A stretch of 42,140 bases of DNA from Phycisphaerae bacterium (lineage in GTDB: Bacteria > Planctomycetota > Phycisphaerae > UBA1845 > PWPN01). Both the position numbers and the translations under genes were made by a program. Positions 7,380-17,177 of this stretch are shown one piece after another. The notes below the pieces were generated by a model that had not been told where the DNA came from, searched no databases, and saw only the letters and a program-made list of their open reading frames with translations. The stretch is from NCBI GenBank assembly GCA_012729395.1, contig JAAYDF010000068.1, positions 1-42,140 of the forward strand. The letters run 5' to 3'. The first letter of the stretch is position 1. Every line of letters begins with the position of its first letter.

Positions 7380-9332
7380 GTGAGTAAGTCAAACTCTACT
7401 ACCGGCTTGCCGTTTCGCGAGGAGAACGAGGAATCCCTCTCGTCGCGAACCTGCGTCGTACTCCTCGCGGTGATCGCCATCACCCTGGTCGCCGTGTGGC
7501 TGCGTTTCTGGAACATCTCCGCGACCTTCGAAAGCTCCGACCAGGCGGCGATGGCCTACCTGGTGCGGCATTCGTTCGGGTTCCGCTGGATCCCGGCCCA
7601 CGACTACGGCCCGGTGCTGCCGGTGATTCACCTCGCCGTCGCGGGGTTCTGCCGGCTGCTGAGCTGGCCGATAGGCGAAGCCGTCGCCCGCCTGCCGATG
7701 GCGATCATCGGGCTGGCCCAAGTGCCGGTCACCTTTGCCTTGATGCGTCGGCTGGGACGGCCGCGTATTGAGGGGTTGTTCGCGGCAGCGGTGTGCGCGG
7801 TACTTCCGCCGCTGGTCACGGATTCGCACTACCCATGGGGCATACACAGCGTCTGGCTGCTGGCCGGCAGCATCGCCCTATGGGCCGTGTTGGCGTGGCT
7901 GGACGAACGCCGGCCGTGGCAATGCGCGGTCGCGGGCGTCGCCCTGTTCGCCCACTGCCTCAGCAGTGCCTACGCCTTCGCCCTCCCGGTCGCGATCCTG
8001 CTCGCCCTGGGCAAAGCCTTCCGAGCCGACCACCCCCATCAGAGCCGCGACCGTAAGGAAGCGGTTCTTCCGTACCGAGACAACCGCTCCCTTACCGAAG
8101 CGGCACTGAATGGCTCGCGCATATCGGCACCCATACTGAGTTTCGTCCTGCCCTGTATCCTGGCCCTGGCGGTGATCCTGCTGAGCTGGCGGTGGACCGG
8201 AGCCGGGCAGCTCGGGCACCTGCTGCGCAAAAGCGCCCAGAATGACGCCTTCGGCCTGCACACCGGGCAGATCGCTCAACTGCCGGCCGTATGGGCAAGC
8301 CAGCTCGGCACTGTGGCCGGCGTGCTCGGGGCGACCGGTCTCGCGGCGGGGCTCGTCTGGTGGTGGCAGGGACGACGCGTCGGCCTGCTGGCCATCTGGG
8401 CCTGGGCCGCTCTTGTACCCTTCACCCTGCTGGCGGATTGGGGATCGACCGGCTATGCCTGCTATTACCTTTTCGAGGTAGTATACGCAGCCGCCCTGCT
8501 CGGTGTAGTCGCCCTGGCCACCGCCTGGCGAATGTGGCCGCGGGCCCGCGCGGGAGCGGCGATTTTCGCGACCGCAGGCATGGTGCAGCTCTCGCTCGGC
8601 AGTGCCGACGTGGTCCTCCCAAGCCTGGACCTGCGACCGCTTACCGGGATACGCACCGGTTGGGGCGACGTGCACCCAGACGGCGGCGCCAAAGCGACCG
8701 GCTACTACGTGCGCGAGCATGTGCCCGGCGACGCGGTCATTCTCGCCCTGCACGATCGCCAGGGTATGGAGGTAACAGTCGCTGAGTACTACTTCGGCCG
8801 CAAGGTGCTCGCAGGCTACGACCTGCCGCCGGCCGTGGTCGGTCCGCTCTGGTCCGGCATCGCCCATCGGGTCGACGTGGTCATCGCCGACGCCACCTAC
8901 CGCGTGCTGCTGCCCGAGGACGGCGAATTCGAGCCGGTGTGTATCGTGCGACGCGAGGGCCGGCCGGTGCGATTCGTCTTCGCCCGCCGACACCTGAACC
9001 TGCCGGCGCTCGACACCGAGGCCCGGCTGCTCAATGCCCAATACGACGCCCGCTATCGGCCGACACGCATCCCCTTGGCCCTACCCGCGCCGCAGGGCTT
9101 CGAGGTGATTCTCGCCGAGTACCAACAGACCGCCCGCCGGCTGCGAACTCATGGCGTCGTCAGCGCCGCCACCGTCAGCAACCCATACACGCGGTCCCCG
9201 CTCCCTGACGGTCGCGGCTCTGCGTGCGACACCGCGGATTCGCCGGCCGCCACAGCCTGCCCGCCGCAGCGGGGAGACGGCCGCTACGAAACAACTCCTT
9301 CGCCGTCGGAGTCTGGGAGGACTACGTCGTGA
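7380..9332 (+). CDS. GT-C membrane glycosyltransferase with repeat-derived insert and tail
   Basis: About 650 residues starting at GTG 7380. The hydrophobic profile and an early loop with FESSDQAAMAYLV and HDYGPVLPVIHL fit GT39/ArnT-like enzymes that use lipid-linked sugars at the membrane. Two parts look foreign. Residues about 221–242 are encoded by an inverted pair of a short repeat (8044–8104), giving a charged, in-frame insert in a loop. Residues beyond about 600 include SPLPDGRGSACD, from a third copy at 9198–9220, and then a Pro/Ser/Thr tail with a family B-like fragment. The stop overlaps the next start as GTGA. The catalytic core seems intact, so the gene is probably active. Confidence 0.72.
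   Translation: MSKSNSTTGLPFREENEESLSSRTCVVLLAVIAITLVAVWLRFWNISATFESSDQAAMAYLVRHSFGFRWIPAHDYGPVLPVIHLAVAGFCRLLSWPIGEAVARLPMAIIGLAQVPVTFALMRRLGRPRIEGLFAAAVCAVLPPLVTDSHYPWGIHSVWLLAGSIALWAVLAWLDERRPWQCAVAGVALFAHCLSSAYAFALPVAILLALGKAFRADHPHQSRDRKEAVLPYRDNRSLTEAALNGSRISAPILSFVLPCILALAVILLSWRWTGAGQLGHLLRKSAQNDAFGLHTGQIAQLPAVWASQLGTVAGVLGATGLAAGLVWWWQGRRVGLLAIWAWAALVPFTLLADWGSTGYACYYLFEVVYAAALLGVVALATAWRMWPRARAGAAIFATAGMVQLSLGSADVVLPSLDLRPLTGIRTGWGDVHPDGGAKATGYYVREHVPGDAVILALHDRQGMEVTVAEYYFGRKVLAGYDLPPAVVGPLWSGIAHRVDVVIADATYRVLLPEDGEFEPVCIVRREGRPVRFVFARRHLNLPALDTEARLLNAQYDARYRPTRIPLALPAPQGFEVILAEYQQTARRLRTHGVVSAATVSNPYTRSPLPDGRGSACDTADSPAATACPPQRGDGRYETTPSPSESGRTTS
8044..8104. repeat. Family G inverted repeat inside a coding region
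   Basis: The arms 8044–8066 and 8082–8104 are complementary at about 19 of 23 positions; the inner 14 bases (8053–8066 and 8082–8095) match at 13. The left arm is the reverse complement, with two differences, of 9198–9220 in the same gene. The insert keeps the reading frame open. Confidence 0.75.
9198..9220. repeat. Family G repeat copy in the gene's 3' end
   Basis: The copy begins CCGCTCCCTGACGGTCGCGG and continues for three bases; it encodes SPLPDGRGS in the frame used by the gene. It matches the reverse complement of 8044–8066 and flanking bases with two mismatches. Confidence 0.7.
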
Positions 9333-11071
9333 GTACGATCACCGCCAACACACGCGAGCTGCCCGCTCTGACCGTGTCCGTACCGCGGTTCGCCTGGCGC
9401 GAGCTGGCGGTGCTGGCCCTGGCCGCGACGATGATCCTCGTCTACTTCACCGGCGTCGTCGCCTCCGACGACAACAACTACTTCCGCCTGGTCAGCTTCG
9501 TCCGCCAAGGCGAGCCGATCCCAGGCGAGTTGGACTACTTCGTCGGCCGATTCGCCCACTGGCGACTGATCCAGTTGGCGGTCGCCCTGCTGCCAAGGCA
9601 ACCCTGGGCCATGGCGGTGCCCAACGTGCTGCTCACACTCGCGACGCTCTGGCTGCTGCGGACCTTCGCAAGGTCATGGCTGCGCCCGGAGCACGCCTGG
9701 CTGCCCATGCTCATCTATGCCCTGATCCCCGTGGTGGTCATCAACGCCTCGGTGGCCGTGCCCGATCCGGTCGCGGCGGCTCTGGGCTGGGGCGGAATGT
9801 TCATGGCCGCCGGAGCGTTGATCCATCAGAACGCGCCAGCACCGCTGCGAAGATGTCTGCTCGCCGGCCTGCTGATCGGCCTCGCCGGCAACGCCAAGGA
9901 GACCATCCTACTCCTTGTGCCCGGGATGATGCTCTTTGTGTCGCTGTGCAAAACACGCTGCGGATGGGCCTGGACGCGCGGGCTGACGCTGTTCGCGGGG
10001 GCCATCGCGTGGCTCGGCGCGGAAATGCTGATCATGTGGCAATGGCGAGGTGACCCCCTGTTTCACCTGCAAGCCGCCCGATCGGCGCTCAAGGAGTCTG
10101 GCTGGGTCGTTGAGCTGACCCCGACCGCCCTGCTGGCTTACTGGACCGAGTATCTACGCTGGCTGGCGGATCCGCGCTCCGAGCTCGGACTCATCGGGCC
10201 GCTGCTGTTGGCCGGCCTGATCGCCGCAGGCATCTGGCGCCGCCCGCTGACCAACCTGCTGTTATGCTGCCTGATCCCCGCCCTGCTCTACCTGAGCTTT
10301 GGCAGCTCGGAACTGAGCCACTATTTCCCAGTATGCCACCAGCAACGGTACCTCGTGCCCTGGCTGCCGGGCATGGCCCTGCTGGCAGGGTTCGCGGTGA
10401 TCCGGCTCTGGACCGCGACGCTGGATCGTCCTCGCCCTCGCATCGCCCTGATGGGGGTGGGCGTAGTCATAGCCGGGCTGTCGCTCGTCGCTCCGAATCG
10501 TCTGTCGGGCCGCTGGTATCACGCCGCCACCTTCGCGGCCGGTCGCCAACTCCTGGCCAATCACGCCGCGGAGATACGACAGAGCACCGACCTGTACGCC
10601 TCCGGCCTGACGCGCAACCGGTTCGTCGGCATCTCCTGCTGGCTCGATTGTCCCGAGGTCAAGGTGATTGAACCCGTGCCAGCCGATGCCGCCGAGTGGG
10701 TCGCCCGCTATGGCGGTTCGCTCATCATCACCAGCCGCCTCGATCGACAAGCCCCCGGCAAAGAGAAACACGCTCCGCTCACGCTGTTCGGATCCGCAGC
10801 CAACACACTGTCCAGCAAGAACGACGAAGCGACCTCCGAACCAAACGCGGCGAACCTCGAACCCAACGGAACACCGTCATCCGGACAGCCCAACGAGGGA
10901 TCGCTGCACTTTCAGCGCATCGCTCGTTGTGAACCTGCCACTGACCGTCTGCGATCGCTCTGGGCAAGGCTGACGGGCCGCCCAGCCCCGACGGATCCAC
11001 GATATGCCGTCGAGCTGTGGCGGGTACCCACCGGAGACGCCACCGAGCCACGGCAAAACAGCAATCCGTAA
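9329..11071 (+). CDS. GT-C membrane glycosyltransferase
   Basis: About 580 residues from GTG 9329, preceded by GGGAGG at a good distance and overlapping the previous stop by four bases (GTGA), so translation is probably coupled. An early loop has TGVVASDDNNYFRLVSFVRQ and YFVGRFAHWRL, with the acidic residues expected in GT39-like enzymes, then many membrane helices. A soluble C-terminal part follows, with a low-complexity stretch rich in Asn, Glu, Pro and Ser at about residues 495–525. It is the third GT-C protein of the block. Such enzymes add sugars from polyprenyl-phosphate donors outside the membrane; which sugar and target are not visible. Upstream in-frame codons to 9224 are judged not used. 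Confidence 0.72.
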   Translation: MSTITANTRELPALTVSVPRFAWRELAVLALAATMILVYFTGVVASDDNNYFRLVSFVRQGEPIPGELDYFVGRFAHWRLIQLAVALLPRQPWAMAVPNVLLTLATLWLLRTFARSWLRPEHAWLPMLIYALIPVVVINASVAVPDPVAAALGWGGMFMAAGALIHQNAPAPLRRCLLAGLLIGLAGNAKETILLLVPGMMLFVSLCKTRCGWAWTRGLTLFAGAIAWLGAEMLIMWQWRGDPLFHLQAARSALKESGWVVELTPTALLAYWTEYLRWLADPRSELGLIGPLLLAGLIAAGIWRRPLTNLLLCCLIPALLYLSFGSSELSHYFPVCHQQRYLVPWLPGMALLAGFAVIRLWTATLDRPRPRIALMGVGVVIAGLSLVAPNRLSGRWYHAATFAAGRQLLANHAAEIRQSTDLYASGLTRNRFVGISCWLDCPEVKVIEPVPADAAEWVARYGGSLIITSRLDRQAPGKEKHAPLTLFGSAANTLSSKNDEATSEPNAANLEPNGTPSSGQPNEGSLHFQRIARCEPATDRLRSLWARLTGRPAPTDPRYAVELWRVPTGDATEPRQNSNP

Positions 11072-11185
11072 TCGCTGATCCAATCCAGAATCCGCGATCG
11101 CGACGTCTCCCGATTCCTGTAGCTTGGCTCCTGGGTCTCGGGCCCTGCGTCTTGCTTCCTGGGTCTTGAGTCGGGGTGCGAGTAC

Positions 11186-11237
11186 CCGGGGACTTGCGTC
11201 CCCGGCCAAACTCCAGCCCGGGGACTTGCGTCCCCGG
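11186..11237. repeat. Family A palindromes, two direct copies
   Basis: CCGGGGACTTGCGTCCCCGG occurs at 11186–11205 and again at 11218–11237, the reverse orientation of the copy at 1361 (loop CTTGCG). Confidence 0.9.
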
Positions 11238-11494
11238 CGTCGGCCGATCCCCAATCTTCAAGCTCAAATCTCAGATCTGCGATCCTCGCCTCTGCGATTC
11301 CCACTGCCCGTCTCCCCAGGTGCCATTCTGACAGGACGGCGGCAGCTTCGTCCGATTCTGGCAGGATGGCCGGGCGTTTTCGCGTCCGGCAGGCCCCGCC
11401 GCGACAACCAGAAATCCATATCTATCATAACCTTACAACTGCCGAGCGATTTCCCGGACTCGTCGCGGGCAAGCTGGCATCGGCCTTGCTTTGG

Positions 11495-11513
11495 GGAGTC
11501 GACAGTTGACTCC
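11495..11513. promoter_or_regulatory. Inverted repeat upstream of groES, possible operator
   Basis: GGAGTC, a seven-base loop, then GACTCC, about 100 bases before groES. It could be a binding site or an mRNA hairpin. It is not the CIRCE heat-shock operator, and no regulator is visible here. Confidence 0.3.
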
Positions 11514-11610
11514 GCCGGAAGGTCCGCGCCGTCATCGGTCGCTGTCACGGTGGTCCTCAACGGGTTAATCATCGAGGCATTGCCCAGGTGGCACGCAAAA
11601 GGAGAAAACG

Positions 11611-11907
11611 ATGGCGAAACTGAAGATTCGTCCTCTGGGGGACAAGGTTCTGGTCAAGCGAGTGGAAGCGGAAGCCAAGACGGCGGGCGGGATCGTCCTG
11701 CCGGACACGGCCAAGGAGAAGCCCAAGCGTGGTATCGTGCAGGCGGTCGGCGACGGCCGGTTGCTCGACTCCGGCGAGCGGAGCAAACTCCAGGTCGCCA
11801 AGGACGACCAGGTGCTGTTCTCCAGCTACGCCGGCACGGAAATCAAGGTGGACGGCGAGGAACTGCTGATTCTCGACGAGGGCGACATCCTGGCGATCAT
11901 CGGGTAA
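11611..11907 (+). CDS. groES: Co-chaperonin GroES (Cpn10)
   Basis: A 98-residue protein of normal family length. It begins [19 protein letters not shown] and contains the mobile loop region [10 protein letters not shown] that contacts GroEL, and ends with [14 protein letters not shown]. GroES caps the GroEL ring in the cytoplasm and closes the folding chamber. The start is fixed by AGGAG eight bases before ATG 11611. groEL follows 177 bases downstream, an unusually long gap for this operon, which could hold a second promoter or mRNA processing site. Confidence 0.98.
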   Translation: MAKLKIRPLGDKVLVKRVEAEAKTAGGIVLPDTAKEKPKRGIVQAVGDGRLLDSGERSKLQVAKDDQVLFSSYAGTEIKVDGEELLILDEGDILAIIG

Positions 11908-12084
11908 CCCCGAGAGCATGCCGCCCCGTCCCCGTCAGGTACGGGTGACATTCGTGAGATCGCTTCTCCGGACTTACAGCGGTTCAGCTTCTGCACGCTG
12001 CTGACTTGATACCCCGGTAGAGTGATCCGGCATCAACCGTGAAAACCGATCGAACATGGGTCGTATTGTGAGGATAACGTAAAC

Positions 12085-13716
<1,632 letters not shown>

Positions 13717-13886
13717 CACCGACGCGTGCCGCGACCTGAGCGGAAGGACCGCACGCTTCCACAGTCCCCAGGGCGGGCGACAGGGAAAGCGTGAGGTTTG
13801 AGAGACAACCCGGACGGCGACCCTGTCCGGTTATCCATAGAGAGGCATGCCGGCTCGACCAGCCGATGCCTCAACTGACCACAACC

Positions 13887-13928
13887 GGGCGTCCGGCGAT
13901 CATCGGCATCGTCGGACGCCCGCTTTTT
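13887..13928 (+). terminator. Rho-independent terminator of groES–groEL
   Basis: A nine-base perfect stem, GGGCGTCCG (13887–13895) with CGGACGCCC (13913–13921), followed by GCTTTTTGG. It lies 171 bases after groEL and before the convergent nitrilase gene. Confidence 0.85.
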
Positions 13929-13966
13929 GGGCGTGCGGCGAAGCGTTGATGCCTGAGATGGACGCG

Positions 13967-14818
13967 TTACGGGGCCGCAGGCAGCAACCCCACCGCGCGG
14001 CGGTGCTCGCGAAAGCGGGCAACCGCGTCCAGGTCAAGCGTCGCGGCAAGCAGACCGGCGTCCTTGGGAGGTAATCGCATCTGAAGCTGATCGAAGTCCG
14101 GACGCCGCCCCGGATCGACGATGCTCGAGCCGCCGCTGGTGTAGTGCACCGCGTGGGTGCGCACACCGTCGATGGCCGCGTGGGCCTCGTGCCGGGCCGT
14201 CGCCCAATCGCCGACCACGACCGGCAGGCCGGTCTCCATCGCTCGCGTCAAGGCAAGATTCCACCATAACTCGCGGGCATAGCTGATGTGGCTTTCGCTG
14301 GCGACGGTCGTCTTGGCGGGCACGCAGAGCAGGTCGACCCGGTCGATCAGCTCGCGGGCGAGCGACGGATCCCATAGATCGGCACAGATCAGCACGGCCA
14401 CGCGCACGCCGGCCAGCTCGAAGATGCCGGCCGTCTCGCCCGCTCGGCGACCGCCCTGCTCCGGGCCGAAGAGCACGCGCTTGTGATACGCCCCCACCTC
14501 GTTGCCGTCGGCATCGACCACGAAGCAGGTATTCCGCCGTGTTCCGTCGTCGTCCTGGTAATCGATGCTGCCGCCGACGATGGCCACACGGCAGGCGCGA
14601 GCCAATGTAGCCAGGAAACGTCGGGCGAGCGGGCCGGCCAAGGGGTCGTAGTCGCAAGGCACGCCGTTGAAGACCTCCGGCAGGACCAGCAGATCCGCGG
14701 GAGCGGCGGCCACATGCTGTTCGAGCATCTGTCGCAGCAGGTGGAAGTTGGGCATGGGGTGCAGCCAGCGCAGAGCGGGCTGAGCGGCGAGGACGCGAAT
14801 CGTTCGAGCAGTGGGCAA
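13967..14818 (-). CDS. Carbon–nitrogen hydrolase (nitrilase superfamily)
   Basis: A 283-residue protein with the full nitrilase-fold catalytic triad: Glu48 in LVLPEVF, Lys113 in YHKRVLFGP and Cys145 in LICADLWD. Enzymes of this fold cleave amides, nitriles or carbamoyl groups; the sequence does not show which. Start is TTG at 14818 with AGGAG nine bases upstream; no better ATG exists before the conserved first strand. The TIM-barrel gene lies upstream on the same strand across a family B repeat pair, so co-transcription is possible but not shown. The C-terminal region has AMETGLPVVVGD, as expected for the last core strands. Confidence 0.85.
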   Translation of the reverse strand: MPTARTIRVLAAQPALRWLHPMPNFHLLRQMLEQHVAAAPADLLVLPEVFNGVPCDYDPLAGPLARRFLATLARACRVAIVGGSIDYQDDDGTRRNTCFVVDADGNEVGAYHKRVLFGPEQGGRRAGETAGIFELAGVRVAVLICADLWDPSLARELIDRVDLLCVPAKTTVASESHISYARELWWNLALTRAMETGLPVVVGDWATARHEAHAAIDGVRTHAVHYTSGGSSIVDPGRRPDFDQLQMRLPPKDAGLLAATLDLDAVARFREHRRAVGLLPAAP

Positions 14819-14877
14819 CGAAGAGGCTCCTGGAGGGTTCTTTCGATTTCAGTCTCGTGGCACCAGTCGGCCTTTCG

Positions 14878-14953
14878 GTAGCGGCCGCCCCCCGTGGCGG
14901 CCGGCGTCGGAAGCGCTTTCACCACCCCGGCCGCCGCGGGGGGCGGCCGCTAC
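14878..14953. repeat. Family B repeats, inverted pair
   Basis: One copy at 14878–14904 and an opposite copy at 14926–14953, giving a long hairpin with arms close to GTAGCGGCCGCCCCCCG. The right arm supplies the TAG stop codon (14950–14952, minus strand) of the TIM-barrel gene. Confidence 0.9.
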
Positions 14954-15834
14954 GCGCCGTCGACGAACTGGGCCAGGTGGCGGTACGCAATGAGCAGGCC
15001 GAGATCCTCCAGTTGCGGGCCGTCCTGGTGGTTGCGGAAGACGGCGTCGTGCCAGCCTTCGATGTTCAGGTCGCCGCGGTAGCCCGCCCGCACCAGTTCC
15101 TTGATGATCTGGCCCCAGTCGCAATCGCCCAAGCCGGGGAAGCAGTGCTCGATCGCCCCCGGATGGTAAATGCCGCAGCGGTCCATCACCTCGCGGTACA
15201 CCTTCGCGTCCTTGGCATGCACGTGAAAGACCTTGCCCCCCCACTGCCGCAGGTTGGCCACCGGCTCAATCATCTGACACACCAGATGCGAAGCGTCCCA
15301 CTCCAACCCCAGGGCCGGCGAGGGCACGGCGTTGAAGCATCTCTCCCACATGGCCGGCGTGCACATGCAGTTGTTCCCGCCAAACGGCGAGTGGAACGCA
15401 CCCATCGGGCAGTGCTCGAACGCGATCTTCACGCCCGCGTCCTCGGCGGCTTTGGCGTGCTCGCTCCAGATCCTCTGAAACGGCGGCAGCGAGGCCTCCA
15501 GATCCTGGCCCATCACGCGACCCGCAAAACCGGCCACCACGGGGACGCGCAGGTGGGCCGCCAGGCGAAGGCATCGCCGCACATGCTCATGGTGCCCGGC
15601 GGCGACCGCGGGGTCGGCATCCATGTGGTTGACGTAAAAGCCCGCCAGGCAACTGATGCGGATACCCGCCTCGGCAAAGGCACCCTGGACCTCGGCCGCC
15701 TTGTCCTGCCAGCCGTCCTGGTCGGGCAGAAACGCATCGCCCGGCCGGGCGAACAGCTCGACGCAGCCGAACCCATGCTGCTTCATGAAGCCAATCCGCC
15801 CGGCATCGCAAGCACTGATGAACCCGATTCGCAT
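14950..15834 (-). CDS. Sugar phosphate isomerase/epimerase-like TIM-barrel protein
   Basis: A 294-residue protein of the xylose-isomerase-like AP_endonuc_2 family. The first strand MRIGFISACDAGR, then CLAGFYVNHM, the metal-ligand-type AFEHCPMG, LEWDASHL, VFHVHAKDAK and LNIEGWHD follow the order of barrel strands that hold divalent-metal ligands (Glu, Asp, His, Glu). Members isomerise or epimerise sugars and polyols or handle 3-keto sugars; the substrate is unknown. The ATG at 15834 has GGAGGA upstream. The last codons run into a family B repeat, whose TAG ends the protein, so its native C-terminus may have been replaced. Confidence 0.82.
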   Translation of the reverse strand: MRIGFISACDAGRIGFMKQHGFGCVELFARPGDAFLPDQDGWQDKAAEVQGAFAEAGIRISCLAGFYVNHMDADPAVAAGHHEHVRRCLRLAAHLRVPVVAGFAGRVMGQDLEASLPPFQRIWSEHAKAAEDAGVKIAFEHCPMGAFHSPFGGNNCMCTPAMWERCFNAVPSPALGLEWDASHLVCQMIEPVANLRQWGGKVFHVHAKDAKVYREVMDRCGIYHPGAIEHCFPGLGDCDWGQIIKELVRAGYRGDLNIEGWHDAVFRNHQDGPQLEDLGLLIAYRHLAQFVDGA

Positions 15835-15879
15835 GCCGTCGTTCCTCCATCGCGCGGCCGCATTCTAGCCGATCCGCCC

Positions 15880-16313
15880 GCCGCCATCCATGAGCCGCCG
15901 GCGTCCCGCGAACCGAGCCACCGCGGTTTCACGATCTGAGCCGCCGCGGTCATGCGGTGGTTCGACCCGATTCGTAACAACTTGGGCGGGTGAGATTGGC
16001 GCTCTCTCGGCCCCGATAGGGGCCTGGGGATGTAGCCCCGGTTGGAGGTCGCCACTGGTGACCGGAACCCGTGGAGACGGAACGATTCGAGGAGGGCCGC
16101 CCCGGCAAGGGCGGAGGATGGAACTATCATACCGACTCATTCGCGGCGAATTGACTTGAACGGAACGCCGTGCAATGCGGCCCCCTCCGCCCCTGTCGAG
16201 GCGGGCGGAGAAGAAGGCGGATCTCGTTTCCACGGGTTTCGCGTCGGCCGGCTGCGCCGGCGCGCCGCTCCACCCGTGGCTACACCCCTTTCGCTCCTTC
16301 GGAGCGAAAGGGG
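15880..16313. repeat. Hairpin-rich repeat island (family F)
   Basis: Successive hairpins include GGCCCC/GGGGCC at 16009–16024, GGGG/CCCC at 16026–16039, CCACGGGT/ACCCGTGG at 16230–16279 enclosing GCCGGC/GCCGGC at 16247–16261, and a 12-bp perfect stem CCCCTTTCGCTC/GAGCGAAAGGGG at 16285–16313. The rest of 15835–16529 shows no gene. Confidence 0.75.
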
Positions 16314-16529
16314 ACACACCGACCCCGCCGATTGGGTCACCGCCTCGGTTCGACTCGCTAAACATTGCCAGACCCCTGGAGTACCGATATACCTAATATG
16401 CTAGGCATAAAGCATATCATCTTAGGCACCACCCTAGAACGCTCTTTGTAGAGCCTCCGTATCCACACCAACCCTGATAAAGCACGCCGGGCAAGATAGC
16501 GGTGTGCTCGGTACTCCGCTGAGGTTGTT

Positions 16530-17177
16530 TCAAGACGCCTCGTCGGATCGCTGAGCGAATGGCTCATCGGCCTCGGCCAGGGAATTGACGTGTGCCGGGT
16601 CCATGTTCCGATAGTGTGGGGCGACGTTATTGAGGTGCCGGGCCACCTCGCCGGCGGCGATGGAGCCACCGAAGGAAATATATGAGGCCTTTACAGCGCG
16701 CTTTCCCTGGGGGCTACGAATAGTCAAGCTACCGGTGATCCAACTAAAGCGAGCCTCGCCGAACTCCCGCCAGGAAATCTCCTTCAACCGGACCACGGGG
16801 CAACCGAACTGGATTCCCCGATGGTTCACAAACAGCCGATACTGACCGGTATTGCGTTGCCACGCTTCGAGCAATCCACACAACACCGAAACCACACAAC
16901 CCACCACCAGGACTACGTAACCCGGAACCAACATGCCCACCCACTTGAGTACGGGCAACGCAAAGACCACAAACGCGAACGCGCCCGCTTTGATCCAGCC
17001 ATAGGGCACTGACCCTTCAGAACATGGGAACGCCCGGGCGAGCAGGTCGTAGGGCATCCCGCATTCCGGGCAGATGTGGACCGTGGGCAACCCCGCAAGG
17101 CGATAGCCGCAGGCGAGGCATCGGCGGCGATCGGTCTCCAACGGAGTGATGTCGGCGTTCTCAGCCATGCGATTCAC
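16530..17177 (-). CDS. Zinc-ribbon membrane protein, paralogue 1
   Basis: A 215-residue protein of no family I recognise. The N-terminus has a zinc ribbon, CLACG…CPECG (Cys20, 23, 36, 39). Two hydrophobic segments follow at about residues 60–105, then a soluble domain with FVNHRGIQFG, ISWREFGEA and GSLTIRSPQGK that looks like a small PH-like beta domain (uncertain). The neighbouring gene has the same layout and Cys-x2-Cys-x12-Cys-x2-Cys spacing, so the two are paralogues. The GTG at 17177 overlaps the previous stop by four bases (GTGA); ATG at 17168 is the alternative start. Function is unknown, probably membrane-bound with the ribbon in the cytoplasm. Confidence 0.7.
   Translation of the reverse strand: MNRMAENADITPLETDRRRCLACGYRLAGLPTVHICPECGMPYDLLARAFPCSEGSVPYGWIKAGAFAFVVFALPVLKWVGMLVPGYVVLVVGCVVSVLCGLLEAWQRNTGQYRLFVNHRGIQFGCPVVRLKEISWREFGEARFSWITGSLTIRSPQGKRAVKASYISFGGSIAAGEVARHLNNVAPHYRNMDPAHVNSLAEADEPFAQRSDEAS

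Larger units (their letters stand above)
11072..11610. other. Intergenic region with repeats and a hairpin upstream of groES
   Basis: It holds two family A palindromes (11186, 11218), an AATCT-rich stretch near 11245–11285, two direct copies of ATTCTGRCAGGAYGGC at about 11324 and 11355, and a hairpin at 11495–11513. No CIRCE element (TTAGCACTC-N9-GAGTGCTAA) is present. I could not settle on a groES promoter. Confidence 0.6.

Noticed and set aside
11908-12084. Riboswitch or sRNA between groES and groEL
   Set aside because: No strong hairpin with a T-run or known riboswitch core could be seen.
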